DNA from: Gammaproteobacteria bacterium
GTDB lineage: Bacteria; Pseudomonadota; Gammaproteobacteria; Steroidobacterales; Steroidobacteraceae
Length of the DNA: 6,160 nt
NCBI GenBank assembly: GCA_030039615.1
Contig: JASHVF010000209.1
Span: forward strand, 1 to 6,160
Direction of reading: 5' to 3'
The notes below the pieces were generated by a model. That model was not told the DNA's origin. It saw nothing but the letters and a program-made list of their open reading frames with translations, and did no database searches. Position numbers and translations under genes: made by a program. Below are positions 1 to 6,160 of the stretch, in pieces (the stretch's first letter is position 1; every line of letters begins with the position of its first letter).

Positions 1-903
1 GTGTTCCAGACCTGGTTCACGCCCGACCGCTGGCCGCTGGTGCAGGGCCTGCAGAGCATGGGACTGCAGCTCGGCGCGGCAGCCACTCCGCCACTGGTGT
101 CCTGGCTGATGTCGAGCTTCGACTGGCGGCAGGCGCTGCTCTGGAGCGCGCTGCCGGCGCTGCTGCTGATCGGCGCCTGGGCCTGGTACGGACGCAATAC
201 GCCGGCCGAGCATCCGGCGGTGAGCGCCGCCGAGCTCGCCAAGCTCGGCGAGCATGCGCAGCTGCAGGTGGATGCCAGCGTCTCGTGGCGACGGGTGTGG
301 GCGCTGCTCAGGAACCGTGACGTACTGCTGCTCACCGGCTCCTACGTGTGCCTCAACTACGTGTTCTACCTGCTCGCCAACTGGTGCTATCTCTACCTGG
401 TGCAGGAGCGTCACTTCACCATGCTCGAGAGCGGCTGGCTCGCGAGCGCGCCACCGCTCGCGGCCGCGATCGCCGCGGGCGCCGGCGGTGCGCTGGCGTC
501 CTGGTTCGGAGTGCGCTACGGCGTGCGCCGCGGGCTCGCCGTCGTGCCGCTCGTTTCGCTGCCGGCGGCGGCGCTGCTGCAGTACCTGGCGGTGGACGCC
601 GCGAACGCCTATCTCGCGGTCGTGGCGCTCGCACTGTGCTTCGGCGCGGTGGAGCTCAACGAGGGACCCTACTGGGCCGCCATCATGCACGTCGGGCGCA
701 CCGACACCATGGCGGCTTCGGGACTGCTCAACACCGGCGGTAACGCCGGCGGGCTGATCGCAACCCCGATCATCGCCTATCTCTCAGGTCATCACGAGTG
801 GCGCCTGGCATTCGCCATCGGCGCGGCGTTCGCCGTGGCCGGAGCCGCCGCATGGCTCGCCGTGGATCCGACCCGCGGACTGCCGCGCGCGGCGGCGTCC
901 TGA
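1..903 (+). CDS. MFS transporter, probable anion:cation symporter (hexuronate-type) family, C-terminal part
   Basis: Partial gene: the frame is already open at base 1 and the first codon (GTG) is probably internal. The visible 300 residues hold about eight hydrophobic segments (near 20-39, 44-63, 107-134, 145-169, 178-198, 203-222, 240-262, 267-287), matching TM5-TM12 of a 12-helix major facilitator of roughly 430 residues. So about 130-150 N-terminal residues lie upstream. Residues 5-18 (WFTPDRWPLVQGLQ) resemble the W-F-P-x-x-E-R-x-x-x-x-G stretch before TM5 in anion:cation symporters. The central cytoplasmic loop is 64-106, and TM11 carries a glycine/asparagine-rich N-T-G-G-N-A-G-G motif typical of that family. 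It would import an organic anion with protons across the inner membrane. A uronate substrate is inferred from the GH67 gene 3.4 kb downstream, not shown by the sequence. TGA stop at 901-903; it converges on the hydrolase gene with 6 bp between stops. Confidence 0.87.
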   Translation: MFQTWFTPDRWPLVQGLQSMGLQLGAAATPPLVSWLMSSFDWRQALLWSALPALLLIGAWAWYGRNTPAEHPAVSAAELAKLGEHAQLQVDASVSWRRVWALLRNRDVLLLTGSYVCLNYVFYLLANWCYLYLVQERHFTMLESGWLASAPPLAAAIAAGAGGALASWFGVRYGVRRGLAVVPLVSLPAAALLQYLAVDAANAYLAVVALALCFGAVELNEGPYWAAIMHVGRTDTMAASGLLNTGGNAGGLIATPIIAYLSGHHEWRLAFAIGAAFAVAGAAAWLAVDPTRGLPRAAAS

Positions 904-909
904 CTCCCC

Positions 910-2880
910 TCAGGGCGCGCTCGCGCGCGCCGCCAGGGTCCGGCCGCCGAGCCGGCCGCGCGCCGTGGCGTGCGCATCGCCCACTCCCTCGGGCCAGCTG
1001 AGCTCGACGGTGCCGCTGCCCGCGGGGCTCTCGAGGAACAGTATGGCGCGCACGATCCCCGTGCGTCCCGGCCACTCGATGCGTCCGGAGGCGCTCACAT
1101 CCTCGCTCCAGCGCAGCTCGTGCAGCACCAGCCGGTAGCCGCCGCGGGTCGCGCTTGCCGTGAAGCTGCCGCCGCGCAGCCCCGCGCCCTTGCCGGCGCC
1201 GTTCTCCGCGGCGCGCGCGATCGCATCCTCGGCCGTGAGGAGCGCCGCCGTCACCACGCGCAGCGACTCGCTGCCGGCGCGATTCCCGGGGAGTGCGCGC
1301 GCCGCGGCCAGCTCGTTCGCATGCCGGGCGAATGCCGGCACCAGCCGCACCGCCGGCACCAAGCGCGCGCAGCGCTCATCCCCGGTGGCGAGGCGCTCCA
1401 GGAAGCGCTGCACCAGATGCGCACCGCAGGCGCTGCGTGCCTGCGGCAGCGCGTTGACGTGAAAGCTGTTGGCGATCACCACGTGGTGCGCACGGCGAAA
1501 GTGCCCCGCCGCAGCCTCACCGTCCGCCACCGGCGTCATGTCGTCGAGCTCGCCCGAGATGATCAGCACCGGAGTGTCCGGATAGCTCGCGGCGGAGAAC
1601 CTGAGCGGCGACGGCGGCGAGCCGGTGGTTGCCGGCCATTCGACGCACTGGTCGATGAAGGCGTAATCGAGCGGCATCGCCCGGTACTCATCGAGCGTGA
1701 ACGGCGCATAGGTCGCGGGCGCCTCCGCCCTGCGCGCCGCGATCGCCGCATCGCGCGCTGCCAGGCGCTGCGCGGGCGGCAGATACATGTCGAAGATCTG
1801 CGGCGGGTCGAGACACGACACGGCCGCGGCGAGTCCGGCACTGAAGATGGCCGGGTTGCGGGTCGGATCGCGCCCGTCGACGCTGCCGGCGGTCTCTGCC
1901 ATGAGCCGCAGCAGCGGCGCGGTATCGCCGGCCGTAAAGGCACGCGCGGCGGCGTCCGTCTCGCGCACGGTGGAGAGGGCCGGCGAGCCGCCGAACATGA
2001 CGATCGCGAGCGCCGTGGCGTTGACGCCGAGCTGCAGCGTGCGCCCGGCGCCGTCGCGGACCGTGGCCTCGAACGGATGCGAGCGCAGCAGCTCGAGCGC
2101 CGGGGCGATGTGATCGAGAGAGCTGCCGCCGAGCGCGGCGCACGCCGGCGAGCGCGCGCACGCCAGGTTGAACTTGTCGCGCATCGCGGGCGCATAGTGC
2201 GGATACCAGGGAAAATCGGGTCCGTCGAGCGGATCGGCACCGTCGAGCACCAGCGCCCGCAGCCGCGCGCCGTGGCGCAGCGCGAACACCTGCGCGAAGT
2301 AGCTGCCGTAGGAGTCGCCATAGAGACTCACGCGCTCGATCGCGAGCGCGTCGAGAACGCCGGCCAGGTCGTCGGCCGCGAGCGCGGTGCTGTAGAGCGG
2401 CGCGGCGGCGCCGAGCGAGCGCCCGCAGGCGCCGATGTCGCCTTCGGTGAGCGCGGCGGCGTTCTGCAGCTCCTTGCAATTGATCGCCCCGGAGCGCCCG
2501 GTGCCGCGGTTGTCCATGATGAGGACGTCGTAGCGCGGGCGCAGCGGCCCGAAGAGCGCGAGGTACTCCGCGCGCGAATCGGTGGCGGGATAGCCCGGGC
2601 CTCCCTCGGTCGCCACCAGGGTGCCGGCCGCGGCTGCGGGCGCGGTGTGCGGGTAATACTCGAAATAGACCGGCACGGTCCCCGCCACCGCCCCGCTCGG
2701 GTCGAGCGGGCGCTCGAGCACTGCGCACCAGGGCGCCGCGCTCGCGCAACGATGCAGCGCGAGCTTGCCGACCAGCAGCTCGCCGGCAGCCTCGCGCGCC
2801 GCGAGCGTCGAGCCGGCAAGCGCCAGCAGCGCGCCGAAGACGGCGCTGCGCGCGCTGCGGGCTATGGGCTGCTTCTCCAC
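910..2880 (-). CDS. Secreted TAP-like alpha/beta hydrolase (peptidase S33 type) with C-terminal extension
   Basis: A 656-residue protein with a GTG start at 2880. The N-terminus has basic residues (K3, R8, R11), a hydrophobic stretch 13-26 and a likely signal peptidase site after S-T-L-A (24-27), so it is exported. The alpha/beta-hydrolase core is clear: the oxyanion segment T-E-G-G-P-G-Y at 91-97, M-D-N-R-G-T-G-R-S at 122-130, nucleophile elbow G-D-S-Y-G with Ser190, acid Asp446 in G-E-L-D-D-M-T-P (443-450), and His474 in N-S-F-H-V-N. A lid-like region (about 220-430) separates the two halves and contains several cysteines, fitting a disulfide-bearing extracytoplasmic enzyme. This matches prolyl/tripeptidyl aminopeptidase-like proteins with a TAP-like C-terminal part, so hydrolysis of peptides or small amides/esters is expected; the substrate is unknown. 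Residues about 505-656 exceed the usual length near 500 and look beta-rich at the end. It is divergent from the phosphatase-family gene (46 bp between starts) and convergent with the MFS gene. Confidence 0.9.
   Translation of the reverse strand: MEKQPIARSARSAVFGALLALAGSTLAAREAAGELLVGKLALHRCASAAPWCAVLERPLDPSGAVAGTVPVYFEYYPHTAPAAAAGTLVATEGGPGYPATDSRAEYLALFGPLRPRYDVLIMDNRGTGRSGAINCKELQNAAALTEGDIGACGRSLGAAAPLYSTALAADDLAGVLDALAIERVSLYGDSYGSYFAQVFALRHGARLRALVLDGADPLDGPDFPWYPHYAPAMRDKFNLACARSPACAALGGSSLDHIAPALELLRSHPFEATVRDGAGRTLQLGVNATALAIVMFGGSPALSTVRETDAAARAFTAGDTAPLLRLMAETAGSVDGRDPTRNPAIFSAGLAAAVSCLDPPQIFDMYLPPAQRLAARDAAIAARRAEAPATYAPFTLDEYRAMPLDYAFIDQCVEWPATTGSPPSPLRFSAASYPDTPVLIISGELDDMTPVADGEAAAGHFRRAHHVVIANSFHVNALPQARSACGAHLVQRFLERLATGDERCARLVPAVRLVPAFARHANELAAARALPGNRAGSESLRVVTAALLTAEDAIARAAENGAGKGAGLRGGSFTASATRGGYRLVLHELRWSEDVSASGRIEWPGRTGIVRAILFLESPAGSGTVELSWPEGVGDAHATARGRLGGRTLAARASAP
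914..931. terminator. GC stem-loop at the convergent gene ends (weak terminator candidate)
   Basis: GGCGCGC (914-920) can pair with GCGCGCC (925-931) around a TCGC loop. It sits just past the MFS stop and inside the last codons of the opposing hydrolase gene, where a bidirectional terminator would be useful. No T-run follows on either strand, and GC hairpins are common by chance in such DNA, so this is only a weak candidate. Confidence 0.2.
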
Positions 2881-2894
2881 GGCTGGTGCCTGTT

Positions 2895-2900
2895 ATTGTA
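2895..2900 (-). promoter_or_regulatory. Possible -10 element for the hydrolase gene
   Basis: Read on the minus strand the bases are TACAAT, one mismatch from the sigma-70 TATAAT box, in one of the few AT-rich patches of the 46-bp divergent spacer. Transcription would begin close to the GTG at 2880, leaving a very short leader. No good -35 box is visible 16-18 bp upstream (around 2917-2924), so the call is tentative. Confidence 0.3.
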
Positions 2901-2913
2901 GCGGTATCCGTCC

Positions 2914-2920
2914 GAGGGAG
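2914..2920 (+). promoter_or_regulatory. Ribosome binding site of the phosphatase-family gene
   Basis: GAGGGAG lies 6 bases before the ATG at 2927. It decides the start: the frame is open further back to an ATG at 2765, but that extension would run antisense through the N-terminus of the opposing hydrolase gene and would bury the signal peptide. Confidence 0.65.
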
Positions 2921-2926
2921 ATTCGC

Positions 2927-4036
2927 ATGTTGAGACCTCTGCTGCTGCTGGCGCTGCTCGCCTGCGCACCCTGCGCCCTGGCCGGGGGTTCCACCCCGCT
3001 CAAGACGCGCAACGTCGTGCTGCTCGTGAGCGATGGGTTGCGCTGGCAGGAGATCTTCACCGGGGCCGACCCGTTGCTGCTCAACGAGAAAAACGGCGGC
3101 ATCTGGGAGGAGGAAGCGGAGCTCAAGCGCACCTTCTGGCGCGACGACGTCAACGAGCGGCGCAAGGCGCTGTTCCCGTTCCTGTGGACCACGATCGCCA
3201 CCCACGGCCAGATCTTCGGCAACCAGCTGAAGGGCAGCGTCGCGCGCGTCACCAACCGGTTCTGGTTCTCCTATCCGGGGTACAACGAGATGCTCTCGGG
3301 TCACGCCGATCCGGGCATCGACTCCAATGAGTTCGGTCCGAATCCGAACGTCACGGTGTTCGAGTGGCTGAACGGCCAGCCGGAGTTCAAGGGGCAGGTG
3401 TCGGTCTTTGCCACCTGGGCGACGTTCAAGGACATCTTCAATGTGAGCCGCAGCCACCTGCCGCTGCAGGTCGGCTGGGACCCGCCCTACAAGGGCGAGG
3501 TCGGGCCGCGCGAAGCGCTCATGAACCAGCTGTACCGCACCACCACGCAGCTCGAGAACACCGACGTCTACGACTCGTTCCTGCAGGTTCCGTTGATCGA
3601 CTCCTTCGCGAAGGCGCAGCCGCGCGTGCTGTTCGTCGGCTACGGCGAGACCGACAACTGGGGACACATGGGCCGCTACGACCTGATCCTGCACGCCGCT
3701 CACTCCTTCGATCAGTACGTCGAGCAGCTGTGGAACACGCTGCAGGCCCTGCCGCAGTACCGCGACCAGACCACTTTCATCCTCACCGCCGATCATGGCC
3801 GCGGCAGCGGGCCGGTCGAGTGGAAGGAGCACGGCGTCGAGGAGCAGGGCTCGGACAACATCTGGATCGCGGTGATGGGTCCCGATACCGCGCCGCTCGG
3901 CGAGCGCACGCATAGCGGCGAGGTGCATCAGGCACAGATCGCGGCCACGATCGCCGCGCTCCTCGGCAAGGACTATCCGGCGGCAGTGCCGGCCGCGGCG
4001 CCGCCCATCCGGGAGGTCATCGGCCCGGGGCACTGA
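2927..4036 (+). CDS. Secreted alkaline phosphatase superfamily protein (phosphodiesterase/sulfatase-like fold)
   Basis: A 369-residue protein; the start is chosen from the Shine-Dalgarno GAGGGAG and the signal peptide beginning there. Residues 3-19 form a short basic plus hydrophobic leader ending A-L-A before G20. A cysteine at 13 after L-L-A makes a lipoprotein reading conceivable but weaker. Metal-site motifs of the alkaline phosphatase superfamily follow in order: V-S-D-G-L-R with Asp36; G-Y-N-E-M-L-S-G (118-125), where Ser124 is the best nucleophile candidate; G-E-T-D-N-W-G-H with Asp243 and His247; T-A-D-H-G-R-G with Asp289 and His290; and E-H-G with His302, followed by an I-W-I-A-V-M-G-P strand. 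No C/S-x-P-x-R formylglycine motif is seen, so it is probably not a classical sulfatase. It should hydrolyse a phosphate mono- or diester outside the cytoplasm; the substrate is unknown. It stands alone on its strand, 236 bp before the GH67 gene, so co-transcription is possible but not shown. Confidence 0.88.
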   Translation: MLRPLLLLALLACAPCALAGGSTPLKTRNVVLLVSDGLRWQEIFTGADPLLLNEKNGGIWEEEAELKRTFWRDDVNERRKALFPFLWTTIATHGQIFGNQLKGSVARVTNRFWFSYPGYNEMLSGHADPGIDSNEFGPNPNVTVFEWLNGQPEFKGQVSVFATWATFKDIFNVSRSHLPLQVGWDPPYKGEVGPREALMNQLYRTTTQLENTDVYDSFLQVPLIDSFAKAQPRVLFVGYGETDNWGHMGRYDLILHAAHSFDQYVEQLWNTLQALPQYRDQTTFILTADHGRGSGPVEWKEHGVEEQGSDNIWIAVMGPDTAPLGERTHSGEVHQAQIAATIAALLGKDYPAAVPAAAPPIREVIGPGH

Positions 4037-4119
4037 CCGTCATGATGACCGCCGCCGCCGGCGTGCCCGCCTGGCACCTGCACGTTGCGAAGCTGGCCGG
4101 ACTCACGGTCGCCGCGCGG

Positions 4120-4133
4120 ACCTGGCGCCAGGT
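4120..4133. repeat. Perfect 14-bp palindrome in the intergenic region
   Basis: ACCTGGCGCCAGGT reads identically on both strands. It lies 84 bp after the phosphatase-family stop and 13 bp beyond the stop of the minus-strand 34-codon frame, so it sits between two convergent ends. It could be an operator for a dimeric regulator of the GH67 gene (about 140 bp from its start) or a loopless terminator-like hairpin. No T-run flanks it. The remaining non-coding bases in 4037-4146 show nothing else that can be supported. Confidence 0.35.
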
Positions 4134-4146
4134 GCGCCGTGCGTGC

Positions 4147-4251
4147 TCAGTGTTTGCGCGGGTCCTGGTCTTTCGAACGCCAGGTGGCCGCGACGATGTA
4201 GAGCACCACGAGGGTCGCGACGACGTAGCAGGCGATGTCGACGTTGCTCAT
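4147..4251 (-). CDS. Putative 34-residue single-pass membrane protein
   Basis: A short minus-strand frame: ATG at 4249-4251, TGA at 4147-4149. The product has a short polar start (M-S-N-V-D), an uninterrupted hydrophobic stretch from about residue 6 to 24 (I-A-C-Y-V-V-A-T-L-V-V-L-Y-I-V-A-A-T-W), then a charged tail R-S-K-D-Q-D-P-R-K-H. That is a well-formed transmembrane helix with a basic C-terminus, predicted N-out/C-in by the positive-inside rule. I do not recognise the family. The pattern vaguely recalls the first helix of sodium:solute symporters or small accessory subunits of membrane complexes, but this is only resemblance. Against it: no clear Shine-Dalgarno precedes the ATG, and the start is only 21 bp from the GH67 start on the other strand. 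For it: the composition is far from the arginine/alanine-rich look of chance frames here, and no other gene occupies the space. Confidence 0.5.
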   Translation of the reverse strand: MSNVDIACYVVATLVVLYIVAATWRSKDQDPRKH

Positions 4252-4263
4252 GATCGTGGCAGC

Positions 4264-4268
4264 GAGGG
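4264..4268 (+). promoter_or_regulatory. Weak ribosome binding site for the GH67 gene
   Basis: GAGGG lies 4 bases before the GTG at 4273 and 13 bases before a second in-frame GTG at 4282. The spacing favours 4273, though it is short. Both starts give a workable signal peptide. Confidence 0.4.
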
Positions 4269-4272
4269 TAGC

Positions 4273-6160
4273 GTGGCGTCGGTGAGCGCGGCATTAGGAT
4301 TAGCAGCGCGCGCCTCGCTCGCCCTCGGGCTGGCGCTCGGGACGCATCCGGCACACGCCGAGGACGGTTACGAGCTGTGGCTGCGCTACCGTGCCGCGCC
4401 CGCCGCGCGCCTGGCGGAGTATCGCGCCGCGGCGACGCAGCTCGTGTCCGCGCGCGGCGCAAGCGCCACCATCGAGGCAGCCGCGGATGAGTTCGGGCGG
4501 GCGTTGCGCCCGATGCTCGGGCAGGCTCCGCCACGCCGCGCGCGCATAACGCGCGACGGCGCCATCCTCATCGGTACGCCGGCCACCCTCGGCGCGCTCG
4601 CGCCGCTCGCGCCGCAGCTCGCCGGGGCAGGTGCCGAGGGCTACCTCATCCGCCGCGTGACGGTCGACGGGCACTCCGCCATCGCCATCGCCGGCAACAG
4701 CGACGCGGGAGTGCTGTACGGGACCTTTCGCTTCCTGCAGCTGCTGCAGACCGGTGAGCCGCTGGCGTCACTCGACGTCCGCTCGACGCCGCGCATCGGG
4801 CACCGTGTGCTCGATCACTGGGACAATCCCGACGGCAGCGTCGAGCGCGGCTACGCCGGCAGCTCGCTCTGGGACTGGCAGAAGCTGCCGGGGTTCCTCG
4901 ACCCCCGCTATACCGACTACGCGCGCGCCTGCGCCTCGGTCGGCATCAACGGCGCGGTCGTCAACAACGTCAACGCCAGCCCCGTGATGCTGACGCCGCT
5001 CTACCTCACCAGGCTCGCCGCGCTCGCCGGCGCGCTGCGGCCCTGGGCGCTGCGGGTCTACCTGTCCGTGCCCTTCACCGCTCCCATGACGCTCGGCGGC
5101 CTCCCCACCGCAGATCCCCTCGATGAGCGGGTGCGCGGCTGGTGGCGTGCCAAGGCGGACGAGATCTACCGCTACATCCCCGACTTCGGCGGCTTCCTGG
5201 TCAAGGCGAACTCCGAGGGCCAGCCGGGACCGCAGGATTACGGCCGCACGCACGCGGACGGCGCGAACATGCTCGCCGACGCGCTCGCCCCGCACGGCGG
5301 AGTCGTCATGTGGCGCGCGTTCGTGTACGGACGCTCGAAGGAGGATCGAGCGCGGCAGGCGTACGACGAGTTCGTGCCACTCGATGGGAAGTTTCGCCCG
5401 AACGTGCTGCTGCAGGTCAAGAATGGACCGATCGACTTTCAGCCGCGCGAGCCGTTTCATCCGCTCTTCGGCGCGATGCCCCGGACACCCGTGATGATGG
5501 AAGTGCAGATCACGAAGGAGTATCTCGGCTTTGCGACGCACCTCGCTTATCTCGGGCCGCTGTATGAGGAAGTCCTACGCTCCGATACGTATGCGAAGGG
5601 CAAGGGCTCGACCGTTGCGCGCGTGATCGACGGCTCGCTCTTCGGCTACCCGATTACCGGAATGGCCGGCGTCGCCAATATCGGCGCCGACCGCAACTGG
5701 ACCGGATCGCAGTTCGATCAGGCGAACTGGTACGCGTTCGGCCGGCTTGCCTGGGATCCCACGCTCGCCGCCGAGGCGATCGCCGAGGAATGGGTTCGCA
5801 TGACTTTTTCCAACGATCCGTCGTTCGTTGCACCGGTCGTCGCGATGATGATGGGCTCGCGCGAGGCGGTGGTCGATTACATGACCCCGCTCGGCCTCGC
5901 CCATCAGATGGCGACCGGTACTCACTACGGCCCCGGCCCTTGGGTGAACGACAACCCGGAGCCGGACTGGAATCCCGTTTACTACCATCGCGCCGATGCG
6001 ACCGGGATCGGATTCGACCGTACGGCGAGCGGCAGCGACGCCGTCGCCCAGTACGCGCCCCACGTCGCGGCGGAGTTCTCCAATCTGAAGACCGTGCCCG
6101 AGAAGTATCTGCTGTGGTTCCACCACGTCCCCTGGGATTATCGGCTCTCGTCGGGACGCA
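4273..6160 (+). CDS. aguA: Alpha-glucuronidase, GH67, exported, 3' end cut by window
   Basis: The frame runs off the window with 629 residues visible; GH67 enzymes are about 700-730 residues, so about 100 are missing. Start GTG 4273 (alternative GTG 4282) gives a leader ending H-P-A-H-A before E30-D-G-Y-E-L-W, so the enzyme is probably periplasmic or surface exposed. The N-terminal non-catalytic domain spans about 30-165, followed by the GH67 signature H-W-D-N-P-D-G-S-V-E-R-G-Y-A-G (182-196). The three carboxylates are at the spacing I recall for Cellvibrio japonicus GlcA67A (E292, D365, E393): Glu315 in K-A-N-S-E-G-Q (acid), Asp388 in G-P-I-D-F-Q and Glu416 in Q-I-T-K-E-Y-L-G (base pair). 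The C-terminal domain begins near 460; the window ends just after the conserved W-F-H-H-V-P-W-D-Y block. The enzyme releases (4-O-methyl-)glucuronic acid from the non-reducing end of aldouronic acids made from glucuronoxylan. In-frame extension upstream to ATG 4042 is possible but would bury the signal peptide. It is divergent from the 34-codon frame. Confidence 0.95.
   Translation, partial: MASVSAALGLAARASLALGLALGTHPAHAEDGYELWLRYRAAPAARLAEYRAAATQLVSARGASATIEAAADEFGRALRPMLGQAPPRRARITRDGAILIGTPATLGALAPLAPQLAGAGAEGYLIRRVTVDGHSAIAIAGNSDAGVLYGTFRFLQLLQTGEPLASLDVRSTPRIGHRVLDHWDNPDGSVERGYAGSSLWDWQKLPGFLDPRYTDYARACASVGINGAVVNNVNASPVMLTPLYLTRLAALAGALRPWALRVYLSVPFTAPMTLGGLPTADPLDERVRGWWRAKADEIYRYIPDFGGFLVKANSEGQPGPQDYGRTHADGANMLADALAPHGGVVMWRAFVYGRSKEDRARQAYDEFVPLDGKFRPNVLLQVKNGPIDFQPREPFHPLFGAMPRTPVMMEVQITKEYLGFATHLAYLGPLYEEVLRSDTYAKGKGSTVARVIDGSLFGYPITGMAGVANIGADRNWTGSQFDQANWYAFGRLAWDPTLAAEAIAEEWVRMTFSNDPSFVAPVVAMMMGSREAVVDYMTPLGLAHQMATGTHYGPGPWVNDNPEPDWNPVYYHRADATGIGFDRTASGSDAVAQYAPHVAAEFSNLKTVPEKYLLWFHHVPWDYRLSSGR

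Noticed and set aside
970..2901. A 643-codon plus-strand open frame opposite the TAP-like hydrolase
   Set aside because: Its product is a low-complexity Arg/Ala/Gly/His-rich sequence without domains, exactly antisense to a gene with a full catalytic triad. Such mirror frames are common in GC-rich DNA.
1688..4033. A 781-codon minus-strand open frame spanning the phosphatase-family gene and part of the hydrolase gene
   Set aside because: It is antisense to one well-supported gene and out of frame with another, with no recognisable motif; the downstream part is Arg-rich shadow sequence.
2927..4036. Classical sulfatase identity
   Set aside because: No C/S-x-P-x-R formylglycine maturation motif was found in the protein.
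4039..4049. Short dyad GTCAT-G-ATGAC just after the phosphatase-family stop
   Set aside because: Five-base arms with a one-base centre arise easily by chance, and nothing nearby supports a function.
4042..4272. N-terminal extension of GH67 from the ATG at 4042
   Set aside because: Lacks a good ribosome site, would bury the signal peptide, is composed of non-conserved-looking charged sequence, and is antisense to the better-looking 34-codon frame.
4768..6126. Minus-strand open frames opposite the GH67 gene (4768-5541 and 5575-6126)
   Set aside because: They mirror a gene with all GH67 catalytic residues, and their products are Arg/Val/His-rich without a fold signature.
1..6160. CRISPR arrays, tRNA/rRNA genes, insertion sequences
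   Set aside because: No regularly spaced repeats, tRNA-like cloverleaf arms, transposase motifs or terminal inverted repeats were seen on either strand by reading.

Overview
This is a very GC-rich bacterial window (clearly above 60% G+C by eye, with heavy GC preference at third codon positions). The gene set is two secreted hydrolases, an MFS organic-anion type permease and an exported GH67 alpha-glucuronidase. It resembles high-GC Gammaproteobacteria that degrade plant polysaccharides (Xanthomonadales, Steroidobacter or Cellvibrio-like lineages). That placement is inference from gene content only; no marker gene is present.

Layout. Positions 1-903 (+) hold the C-terminal two thirds of an MFS transporter cut by the window start. 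It converges, with only 6 bp between stop codons, on a secreted TAP-like (peptidase S33 type) alpha/beta hydrolase at 910-2880 (-) that carries an extra C-terminal region. Across a 46-bp divergent spacer lies a secreted alkaline-phosphatase-superfamily enzyme at 2927-4036 (+). The next 236 bp contain no obvious large gene. They do hold a 34-codon minus-strand reading frame (4147-4251) encoding a neat single-pass membrane peptide, and a perfect 14-bp palindrome (4120-4133). From 4273 (+) to the window end runs a GH67 alpha-glucuronidase with a signal peptide. Its last roughly 100 residues lie beyond the window.

How the genes may work together. GH67 enzymes remove (4-O-methyl-)glucuronic acid from the ends of glucuronoxylan oligosaccharides. 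The MFS fragment resembles the anion:cation symporter group, which includes hexuronate carriers. Together they suggest part of a glucuronoxylan/uronate utilisation locus. The TAP-like hydrolase and the phosphatase-superfamily protein are both exported and sit between them, but nothing in their sequences ties them to uronates. The most unusual item is the tiny membrane-protein frame, which starts only 21 bp from the GH67 start on the opposite strand. Nothing here amounts to a clearly new multi-gene system.
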